Part shown: one piece after another, positions 34,511-42,200 of the stretch
Position numbering within the stretch: the first letter of the stretch is position 1
Layout of the letters: every line of letters starts with the position of its first letter
Assembly (NCBI GenBank): GCA_963575745.1
Contig: CAUYUJ010015686.1
Span: 1-64,000, forward strand
DNA from: Prorocentrum cordatum
Lineage: Eukaryota > Sar > Dinophyceae > Prorocentrales > Prorocentraceae
DNA: 64,000 nt
Direction: 5' to 3'
Translations under genes and position numbers: made by a program
Notes under the pieces: generated by a model
Told to the model about the DNA's origin: nothing
Databases searched by the model: none
What the model saw: only the letters and a program-made list of their open reading frames with translations

Positions 34511-35811
34511 GCACCTGGCGGGCCCGGGCAGCCGACGCCCGGCCTCTGCCGAGGCTTCGGCCTCGCCCGCGGCCGCGGGAGGCCGACGAAGCGGCCCCAC
34601 CCCTCGGCGTCCGGCGGCCAGAGCGCGACCCACTTCCGCGGGCAGCTGGGGCACTCGAGGGACGGCTGGACGTCGACCATCTTGGCTGCACGGCGGAGCT
34701 GAGCCTCCCAGTGACCGGGCAGCAGTGGATCCCCATCTGGTCGCCAGGCTCCAGCCGGCGCCGCGCGCGCCAAGGCCCGGGCGGCGCTGTGGCAGACTCC
34801 AGGAGGGTAGGCACCAGCCAGGGTCGTGCGCCAGAACTGCTTGAGCCGACCCTGGCGATCACGGACCTTGACCTTCCCCTGAAGATGCTCGTGGGCATGG
34901 CCTCCAAGACAACGCCTTTCAAGGACACCGAGCTCGGGGAGGTCAGACTCAATCCTGGTGGGCTTCTGGTACGGGGCTCCAAACTGACAGCAGTCATACA
35001 CCACGGAGACCTTGCTATGCTCGGACAGGAACTTCTGAAGAGGCTCCCAAGAGAAGAGCCGGGATCCCCGGGGGTTCTCGAGGGACCACCTGACGCCGAA
35101 CTGAACGCACAACCGAAGTAGACGAAGAGTGACATGAGCACACCGCCGACCGGCGCGTATAGCAGACGTATCATTGGCCCCACGGCGAGCAACTGACCAC
35201 GGAGTGCACGGAGTCCCGAAGTGCACGAACCAGACCTTGCGAGAGACGGTCCACTGGCGAACGACGGTCTCGATGCTGGGCCGAAGCAGGTCGCCCCAAC
35301 CCCCGAACTTGATGTCGATCGGAGCCGCGACCGCCAGACCGAGCTGCGCGAGAGCCCCCGCCCAGCGAGCCCCCCCCGAGAAGATCTCGAGAGCCGCCCG
35401 ACGTCCACGAAGCCGAGGTACAGGAACACGAGCCGGCTCGACCGCGACGAACGGCGTGGGCGGAGGGGGCGGCAGCCCGGGAGGCTCTGTCGTCCATTTC
35501 CGGCCAGGCCGGGCATGCAAACGAAGGCTCCCGAGGGCAGGCGGCCCGCGCGGCGCGCTCCCGGCGCGCGTGCGCGGCCCGGAGCGGCCAAGACGTGGCG
35601 AGGCCCGCTCGGAAGAGAGCAGCCGAGGCCCCGGCACGAGTCTCCGTCCAACTCGTCCGAGGGCCCCAGCAGGCCGCGGCGCAGGCACTGGCCGCGGCCG
35701 TGGGCGGCGCCCGCGTGGGCAGGCCGCCGGCGGCGACAGGTCGCGGGCCCCGTCGGCCTCGTCGAACGTCGCCTTGCGTGCAGGGTGGCCAGGGGCGCCG
35801 GCTGCGGGCCC
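34504..35811 (-). CDS. Cytosine-C5-methyltransferase-like domain of the retroelement
   Basis: Core at about 35397-34775. Motifs in order: LEIFSGGARWAGALAQLG (motif I, SAM binding), PIDIKFGGW (acidic residue of motif II), FGTPCTPWS (motif IV, with the Cys that would be the nucleophile, about 35194-35217), SLENPRG (motif VI ENP), then YDCCQFGAPYQKPTR (motif VIII-like). It ends in GGHAHEHLQG and FWRTTLAGAYPPGVC. This order matches C5 cytosine methyltransferases rather than the Dam-like N6-adenine domain of classical DIRS elements (family knowledge; assignment by eye). It is in frame with the upstream RT-RNase H, separated by a TAG at 35812-35814. The first ~100 residues are Pro/Arg-rich linker. 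The C-terminal HxH and WRT block is unusual and may be a target-recognition part. Confidence 0.75.
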   Translation of the reverse strand, partial: GPAAGAPGHPARKATFDEADGARDLSPPAACPRGRRPRPRPVPAPRPAGALGRVGRRLVPGPRLLSSERASPRLGRSGPRTRAGSAPRGPPALGSLRLHARPGRKWTTEPPGLPPPPPTPFVAVEPARVPVPRLRGRRAALEIFSGGARWAGALAQLGLAVAAPIDIKFGGWGDLLRPSIETVVRQWTVSRKVWFVHFGTPCTPWSVARRGANDTSAIRAGRRCAHVTLRLLRLCVQFGVRWSLENPRGSRLFSWEPLQKFLSEHSKVSVVYDCCQFGAPYQKPTRIESDLPELGVLERRCLGGHAHEHLQGKVKVRDRQGRLKQFWRTTLAGAYPPGVCHSAARALARAAPAGAWRPDGDPLLPGHWEAQLRRAAKMVDVQPSLECPSCPRKWVALWPPDAEGWGRFVGLPRPRARPKPRQRPGVGCPGPPGAR

Positions 35812-37600
35812 CTATTGTGGCCGTGGGGAGCGCCGCGGCCCGCAGCGGCCAGCAGCTCCAGCAGCCCGCGGCGGCGGCCGCGGCGGGCAGGTCTGAAGTC
35901 GGCCGCCGCGCAGCCGCGCCGCGGGGGGGGGCTCGCAAGCCTCCTCGGCGACTGGCCAGCTGGCGGTCGCCGAGGGCGCCGGCGGGGCCGGCGTCGGGGG
36001 CGCCGGCGGCGGGCAGCCCGCGGGCAGAGCGGGCCTGTCCGACCTGCCGCCAACCCGCCGCTGCCCTGGGCGGTAGACGCCCTGCAGCGCCTTCCTCGAC
36101 CCCGCGTCACTGAGGTTGCGGTCCGTGTCGAGGTGTCGGCGCCGCCAGGAGATCCCACAGGCGATCTGGTAGGCGGCGGCCCTCCGGCACAGACAGGCGA
36201 GGCCGAGGTCCACGGCCCGCCCCTTCTCGATGGAGAGGAGCTCCGACATGTTGTCGCCCAGGCTGAGCACGCGGGACCCGTGGCAGTCGACCTGCCGGGC
36301 GGCGTGCCGCAGGCCCCCCAGGGCGATGCGGCCCTCCAGCAGGTGAATGGGGGCCCCGCGGCGCCAGGCGCCCTCCACGATGAGAGGCCAGTCCCTGGGA
36401 TCGACGAGGCTGTCGGGCACGGAGACGCCAGCAGGTCGCACAGTGGGCCTGAGACGACCCTTGAGTACGCCTCGGGCGCCCTCCCTCGAGCGCGTCGGCG
36501 GGGGGGCCCAGACGGCCACGCCTGCAGCGCCCGGCGGCCCCCCCAGCACTCCTCCAGCGCCCGGCACCCAGCCCGGGGAGAAGGTGTCGTCGAGCGCCGC
36601 GTCGGGCCGCTTCTCGTCGGGGACGAACCTCCACCTCTCCCGGGTAGCAGCCAGCTGCCGAAGGAGTCGCACGTCAGCGCGTCGGCGGTGGAGAGCGTAG
36701 CCCGCCTCGGACGAGTCGGAGCACAAAACCAGGGAGGACATCGGCCGGTCCAAGAAGACGACGGCCTGGAAGATGAGGCCCCTGAAGAGCTGGATCTCCC
36801 GGCGGGCCCCAGCAGACAGAGCGACTGGGGGCCCCTGGCCCTGCGCGTCCACGAAGCGGTAGAGCAGGCGGAAGATCGAGAGGGCCGGCCGCAGCAGCAG
36901 GCAGTGCTGCACACAGTGCCCGAGGAACACTCGGATCTGCCAGGCCGCGCGCGGAACCCCTGGGCGCTCGAGCTCCTGACAGGCCAAGTAGAGGCGCCAG
37001 GCTCGGTGATCGGAATGACGCAGACGCCTCCGCCTCCCGTCGTACTCGACGCCGACGGTGGTGAAGTGCGTGGCCGGGCCCTCGACCTCGTGGTACGCGA
37101 TGCCGAGCGAGTCGAGCTTGTCCTTCGCGGCCTGCAGCGCCTGCCCGACGTCGTCGCTCGAAAGGCCCAGGAACGAGACGTTGTCCACGTAGACCGACCC
37201 TGTGGGGCGGAAGGGTGCCGCGACGGGAGCCGGCTGCTTGTCGAGCAGCAGGCGTCGGGCACCCCCCGGCAGCGTGTCAGAGACCCAGGACGTGACGGAC
37301 GAGTGCACGGCCCAGAGTGCCCATGACCACCCCATCGGCACCCCGCGGAAGACCGGGAAGACGAGCTCGTCGGGGTCGACAGGGGACAGGCCGTCGGGCG
37401 TCCAGATGTGGGAGACCTGGTAGTAGGAGGCCCGCTCAGGGAAGTCCATCCCGAAATCCTCCGCGACGCGCTCCGAGAAGAACTGGTAGAACGAGTCCTG
37501 GAGGTCGAGGGACGACCCGAAGATCTCCATCAGCGCTAACCCATCCAGCGTCCGAGAGCGCAGCATCGGACCAGTCCTGCTCGCTGAGGGCAGCCGGGGC
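35812..37600 (-). CDS. Reverse transcriptase palm/thumb plus RNase H of the retroelement
   Basis: Minus-strand frame. RT motif A is SLDLQDSFYQFF (about 37471-37510), motif B' is FRGVPMGWSWALWAV, and motif C is YVDN (37180-37191) where YxDD is usual. A thumb-like helical region (CQELERPGVPRAAWQIRVFL) follows. RNase H residues: CSDSSEAG (Asp), LLEGRIALGG (Glu), SLGDNMSEL (Asp) and HLDTDRNLSDAGSR (Asp). This gives a complete acidic set by eye. The C-terminal 100 residues are Pro/Ala-rich, ending at TAG 35812. The finger part of the RT is in another frame upstream, so the intact enzyme needs a +/-1 correction near 37560-37600. The YVDN change leaves the first Asp, the essential one, intact. Confidence 0.85.
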
Positions 37601-38497
37601 CCCGAGGGCGGCATGCGGCGGCGCCCAGTGGGTGCGGTTGGTGTCGCGAGCGTCGACGACCAGGCGGATCCAGCCGCCCTTCTTCTCGACGAAGAAACAC
37701 CCCACACGTGACCTGATTCGCCTCCGGAAGCCGACCAGCCCCCGCCCCGCGAGCCTGAGAAGGAAGCCCCGCCGATGGCTGGCGTCGCTGGCAAGCCGCG
37801 CGTCCCAGTACGGCTTGATCGGCGGCAGGAGCTCGAGGTCCTGCTCCACCACGCGGCCCGGCTTGCGGATGTAGGCGTCGGGGTCGCGGAAGGCGTCGAC
37901 GACGAACTTGGGGCAGACCTCCTCCACGTCTCGAGGCGTGACCGAGGACTGCCAGAACTTGAGCTTGGACTCCTCGTACGGGACGACCTTGGACGGCGCG
38001 CCTCCGTAGAGCGAGTCGGACTTGAGGAGCTCCTGAAGGGCTCCGCGAGGGTGGAGATCTGCCGGGCGAGGGCCATACTCCGCCACGCAGCGGCCGAGCT
38101 GCCGGCCACACGAGGACGAGGTCGCCGTACCCGCAGTCCCTGAATCGGCAGCGCCACCTGGCCCGCGGCCACGATGGCGCACCGTGCAGGCGGCGAGACA
38201 GTTGATCGAATGTACTGCCTCACGAACACGGTGTTCACGTGAGCGTCGCTGGAGCACCCGCTGGCGCAGGTACCGCGGCGCCCCGCTGAGGTCGACCGGC
38301 GGCGCAGGCCCCGGGACCGAAAGCGGCAGCGGGTCCCCGTGCGAGGAGCGCGATCCCGATGCCATGGGGAGGACGAGGAGGCGGCCGCGGCGGAGGAACC
38401 CGCGGCGGCAGCCAGGCAGGGCGGGGCGCCGCAGGACGCCCAGCCCAAGAAGGGGGCCGCCCGGCCCCCTGCTACTTGCCACCGTCGGCCCCGCCAC
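37570..38497 (-). CDS. Pol N-terminal region: RT fingers
   Basis: Minus-strand frame overlapping the gag-like stop by about 25 nt. N-terminal part is Gly/Pro/Arg-rich. From about residue 130 it carries APSKVVPYEESKLKFWQSSV, EEVCPKFVVDAFRDPDAYIR and VGCFFVEKKGGWIRLVVDAR, then DTNRTHWAPPH. The last block is the fingers of a DIRS-type RT (motif 1-2 region with K...R). The good text ends near LSEQDWSDAALSDAG, and the palm continues in another frame. Relative to gag the frame differs, suggesting gag-pol frameshifting, or damage. Confidence 0.75.
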
Positions 38498-39596
38498 CCT
38501 TCGGCCCCTTCGGGGGCGCCTTGGGCTGCGCGGCCGTCCTCTCCTCCTGCCACTGCCGATTCGCCTTCATGGTCTGGGCGCGGGCACGCGCCTGGTCGCC
38601 AACCCATCCGTCGAACTCCGGCAGCACCATGCCGCCCGTGTCGTCGACCCCCGTGTCGAGGATGAGGTCGAGCCCCTCGAAGTCGGGGGCCCGAGGGTTC
38701 TTGCGGGTCGCCGACTCCAGCTGCTTGAGCCGCCTGACGAGATACTCCGCGCCCGCAATGTTGAACAGGTCGAGCTGATCGAACTGCTGCATCATCCGAA
38801 GAGACACGCAGATCACGTGGTGCTCCCGGGCGACGTTGCCGCGCTCGGCCACTCCGCTGCGGCGGAGCCACGTGGTGTGGTGCTCCTCCCAGTTGCCCTG
38901 ACCACCGTCTCGAAGGGAAAGCACAGCCTCCCTCGTCGCACGGCGGCCCTGCAGAGGCCAGCCCGGTATCGTCGCCTCCTTCATGCGGCGCACCGAGTCC
39001 CGGAAGTCGATGTACCTGCCTCCATCCTGGTCCCTCTCGTCGCCCACGATGCGCGGGTCCCGGCCCGCGCCCCCGCGAGCTCGGGCGAGGTACGTGTCGA
39101 AGTTCTGGCCCTCGCTCACCTTGATCGCGTGGACCCAGACGTCGTCGAGCCGTACGAGCCCAACATCCCCACGCCGCACCAGGACCTCCTCGTTGGCGAG
39201 GACCTGCGGCGGCACCTCCTCGCCAAAGTGCGACGAGGTGGGGTCGCTCACGTACCACTTGTCCCCGGGGAGGCCCACGACGCCGGCGAGGTCGAACCCG
39301 AGGATCGTCCCCAGGGCCCTGGCCTCCTCGAGGTAGCCCTGCATGTCCTCCGCCGCCACTTCGTCGAAGGCGTAGATGTTGCCAGCATGCCGCGCCGGGA
39401 AGGGGCCCGACCGCCGAAGGGCCAGCACACGGAACGTGGCCAGGTCGACGAAGGCCACCTCCCCATCCGGCGTGAGCCAGATCCACTTCTGGGCATCTCC
39501 CTTCACCAGCAGCACACGGTGATGCCACTGGAAGTTCTCGTCGTCCTCGTACCTGACGAGGCACTGGCTGAACGGGGTGTCCAGCGCACGGGCCAT
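38472..39596 (-). CDS. Gag-like ORF of the retroelement
   Basis: 374 residues, ATG at 39596 (MARALDTPFSQCLVRYEDDE), stop TAG at 38472-38474. The protein has a globular, mixed composition: WHHRVLLVKGDAQKWIWLTP, GEVAFVDLATFRVLALRR, WEEHHTTWLRRSGVAERGNV and a helical DQLDLFNIAGAEYLVRRLKQ. It ends in a basic Gly/Lys tail (QPKAPPKGPKGGGADGGK). There is no zinc knuckle. Position first among the large ORFs and the basic tail suggest a capsid or nucleic-acid-binding role (inference). It starts 8 nt after the small upstream ORF and overlaps the pol N-terminal frame at its 3' end. Confidence 0.75.
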   Translation of the reverse strand: MARALDTPFSQCLVRYEDDENFQWHHRVLLVKGDAQKWIWLTPDGEVAFVDLATFRVLALRRSGPFPARHAGNIYAFDEVAAEDMQGYLEEARALGTILGFDLAGVVGLPGDKWYVSDPTSSHFGEEVPPQVLANEEVLVRRGDVGLVRLDDVWVHAIKVSEGQNFDTYLARARGGAGRDPRIVGDERDQDGGRYIDFRDSVRRMKEATIPGWPLQGRRATREAVLSLRDGGQGNWEEHHTTWLRRSGVAERGNVAREHHVICVSLRMMQQFDQLDLFNIAGAEYLVRRLKQLESATRKNPRAPDFEGLDLILDTGVDDTGGMVLPEFDGWVGDQARARAQTMKANRQWQEERTAAQPKAPPKGPKGGGADGGK

Positions 39597-39604
39597 GGCG
39601 GCCC

Positions 39605-40054
39605 TCAGTCAGCACGAGCACCAGGAACCCGACGGCCACGCCCGAGACCCGACGGTGTCGCCACGTGCGTGCCGCCGGCGTCGTCCTCGACGGCGAGGGC
39701 GCGCGCTCGCGCCGCCGGCCGTCCAGGCGAGCCCGCCGCCAGCCAACCCGCGGTCGCCAGCCCAGCGCCAAGGGCCACGCCCACCACGGCCGCGCCGCAG
39801 AGGTCGAGCCCCGTGTAGTGCCCAGGCGGGAGCGGGCACGGAGGGCAGGGCTGGCACGCGACCCCCTGCAGGTGCTCCGGGCCGCAGCGTGCCAGCTGCT
39901 CCCGGAGGATGGCCACCAGGCCGTCGGTCGTGTCCGAACCCTCGAACACGCAGCGGCAGGAGACCTCGGCGATCCCGCTGCGGCCAGGTCCAGTCCAGCG
40001 CTCGGAGAGCGCGCCGAGAACCCACCCGCCTGCAGCGTGCACCCAGGCGGCCAT
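39605..40054 (-). CDS. Small Cys-rich, one-transmembrane ORF at the 5' end of the retroelement
   Basis: 149 residues from ATG 40054 (MAAWVHAAGGWVLGALSERW), 11 nt inside the A1 repeat edge. It contains CRCVFEGSDTTDGLVAILRE, CQPCPPCPLPPG, then a hydrophobic stretch LCGAAVVGVALGAGLATAGW of transmembrane length, followed by an Arg/Ala-rich tail. It ends 8 nt before the gag-like ATG. No known family; the layout (Cys cluster plus one membrane segment) is odd for a retroelement of this class. It may be an accessory protein. The alternative, a chance GC-rich frame, is less likely given its tight fit between A1 and gag. Confidence 0.55.
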   Translation of the reverse strand: MAAWVHAAGGWVLGALSERWTGPGRSGIAEVSCRCVFEGSDTTDGLVAILREQLARCGPEHLQGVACQPCPPCPLPPGHYTGLDLCGAAVVGVALGAGLATAGWLAAGSPGRPAARARALAVEDDAGGTHVATPSGLGRGRRVPGARAD

Positions 40055-40064
40055 GAACTGTTCA

Positions 40065-40139
40065 CGGCAGAAAGGCTTGAGGGGAAGAGGCAGCGGGAGG
40101 GGAGAAAGCGAATGCACAAGCGATGAGACCAAATGCAAT
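40065..40139 (-). repeat. A1 split direct repeat (5' terminal repeat)
   Basis: 75 bp identical by eye to A2. Its outer edge on the plus strand reads GACCAAATGCAAT and is followed by the flank ATGGGGGGGATCC. Confidence 0.92.
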
Positions 40140-42200
40140 ATGGGGGGGATCCCGTCCCCGATGCGCCTCTCCTTGCCTCGCCTCCTCCCATCTCCCTCCT
40201 CTGTCTTGTGAACGTGTTCTTATCCGGCGTGTCGACAATGGGCAGAAGGGGGGGGGGTCTGGCGCTGGACCAATGCATAATGCGACTGTTTGCAGCAGTG
40301 CGTCCTATGGGGGAGACTCCACCTGCCCGAAGCAAGCGCCAAACACAGCCAAGGTCTACCCCAGGGGGGGGGGGGGAGGGGGGGGGGGGTGCGAGGGCCC
40401 ACGCCGATCGGCAAAGCAACGAATAAGGAAACGACAACCTTCTGCGTGGTTTCAGTATGGTACCCTCATTCCTCCAACTGGTCAGACAAACGCCTCCCAG
40501 TTTGACGTGGAGCTCTCACGTCAAGGAGGCGCGAAGAGGAGGAAAACCATGATTCACCCCAACGAGACCCAAACAGGCATCAAGAGAGGTCCGCCCAGGA
40601 AGGCGTGCGTCACCTGTCCTTCGATGCGTTCACACGAGGGAACCAGAAAAGCCATACTCTTCGCGTCCTCCTCAACCTCAAGCTCTCCCTGCTGCTGATC
40701 CTCATCCCTCTACAGGTCCGTCTCTTCCTCCGCCTGTTCGACCTGCTCTTCCTCCTCTTCCTCCTCTCCATCCTGGCCCCTGACCACAAGAACCCCAACA
40801 GGAAGGACTCCCAAACCTTCCAAATCATCCTTCTCCTTCTCCTCCGTCTCCTCCTCCTCCTTCTCCTCCTCCACCTCCTCCTCATCCTCATCCTCCCCTT
40901 TACTGTGAATATGATCGGGCCTCTTCTCCTCTCTTTGCTCCCCTTGCTTCGCTCATCCGTCCCCCGTTCCCATTGGCTCCACAGCATCCTGAGGAATGCT
41001 CGCTCAAAATCTGTCCGTTGTTTGGTGTGACGCGTGCAGGGCCTCTCGACCATGTGCCTAGGAAGCGGACATGTATGCAAATCCACCTCCTTCCTCCTCC
41101 CTCTCCCTCCTCTTCCTCCTCTGATTGACTTCCTCTTTCCTTGGGGATGGGAGGAGGAAGAACGAGTTGGATCCGTTTCCCTGTCCTCATCCGAATACCG
41201 TGCTCTGCTCGAGGTGTTCCCGTGTCGACGCGGGGAGGGGGTCCCTCAAGTCGTTTGACAACGATGCGAACAGAATACAAGCCAGACCGCCTCATCATTT
41301 CCCCTCCCCCGTCATCATAGCCTCTCCTCCTCCTCCCCTGTCCGACTGGCGCGAGCCACCTTCTCCTTGAGGTAAGCGTACGCGGCGTCGATGGCCCTGT
41401 AGCACCCCTCCTCGGCGAGGTTCAGTCGTGAGCGAGAGGGGGAGGAAGGCAAATGAGGCGGCACGGTGGACTCGGCCCATGATCGGTTGATTCGCTGAAG
41501 CTCTCGAGCCCTCAAGGGCCCAGCTGGCCCGCGATCCACGCGGCCAAAGGTCCGAAGCAAAGCGACGGGCCTTGGGCGGTCCAAGGCGCACGCCGTGCGT
41601 GACGGCGCCTGCGGGCCTCGGCTCGATGCGTTTCGATCCTACGTCGCTGGGAGGCAACGAGAAGGGCGGGAGGGGGAGGCGAGGAGGGAGGGGGAGGACG
41701 GGGAGGAGCGTAGATGTGTCATGGCTTGAGAACGCTCTACATCATCAGTATGGTATGGGTCCTGCGGGGTCCCAGGAAGCACTCGGAAGGAGGAAGAAGA
41801 AGAGTCCAAGGAGGGCAGGGAGAAAAGCACGCGCACAGGATAGCCCTGCCTGCCTCCTCCTCATCCTCCTCCTACTGCCCCTCCAACCTCATCCCTTATC
41901 CTCATCGTCCTCCTCCACCCTGCTCATCCCTTTCCATCTCCTCCTCCTGCTTCTCCTCCTCCTTTCTTGTCCGTCTCATTATCCCTTTTACATCCCCTTC
42001 ATCCTCCTCCTCCTCCTCCTCCTCTTCATGTTGACTATAGCTTTGCAGCTGCGGGTCATGCTCATCCGAAGATCGAATGCATGCCCACCTCGAGGTGGCC
42101 TACGGCCTACCCAAACCTGGAGACAGAGGCGGAACACGCACGACAATTTCGTGCCGTGACGACCCAAGTGGTGAGTGTCTGACATCGCGACGGCTGTGCA
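40140..42200. other. Low-complexity, pyrimidine-rich region
   Basis: Contains a G run at 40365-40390, TCC/CTC-rich tracts at about 40655-40915, 41080-41140 and 41840-42035, and mixed DNA between. One short minus-strand stretch near 41435-41345 (LNLAEEGCYRAIDAAYAYLK) looks protein-like and could be an isolated exon, but nothing around it supports a gene. Leucine-rich and proline-rich frames are artefacts. Confidence 0.5.

Larger units (their letters stand above)
32791..40139 (-). mobile_element. Tyrosine-recombinase retrotransposon with split direct repeats and a methyltransferase domain (PAT/Ngaro/DIRS-like)
   Basis: 7349 bp. In transcription order (minus strand): A1 repeat 40139-40065, small Cys/TM ORF, gag-like ORF, reverse transcriptase, RNase H, cytosine-methyltransferase-like domain, tyrosine recombinase ending at 33519, then B1 (33434-33182), A2 (33183-33109), a 65 bp spacer and B2 (33043-32791). 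A (75 bp) and B (253 bp) pairs look identical by eye. The A1-body-B1-A2-B2 order is the split-direct-repeat structure of PAT/Ngaro elements, which integrate through a circular DNA and a tyrosine recombinase (established). Domain order RT-RH-MT-YR is that of DIRS elements. Outer ends suggest a 2-bp AT crossover core. Repeat identity implies recent insertion, yet coding is split over three frames with one amber codon. Confidence 0.88.

Noticed and set aside
33519-37262. A single 1247-residue frame covering most of the retroelement
   Set aside because: Only its last ~330 residues (the recombinase) have real protein character; the rest is Arg/Pro/Ser-rich text antiphase to RT, RNase H and MT.
35221-37326. 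701-residue plus-strand open frame inside the retroelement
   Set aside because: It is the complement of the true minus-strand coding sequence in GC-rich DNA, where stops are rare on the opposite strand.
38184-39818. 544-residue plus-strand frame opposite the gag-like ORF
   Set aside because: Composition (Pro/Arg/Gly, VDPRVEDEV-like antisense text) and exact overlap with the gag-like frame mark it as an antisense shadow.
40605-41030. Leucine-rich plus-strand frame resembling a membrane protein
   Set aside because: It is the translation of CTC/CTT-rich low-complexity DNA; the apparent transmembrane segments are runs of Leu from the repeat.
41345-41435. Isolated exon with LNLAEEGCYRAIDAAYAYLK
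   Set aside because: Protein-like but under 35 residues, with no adjoining coding text, splice partner or second copy; mentioned only within the region entry.
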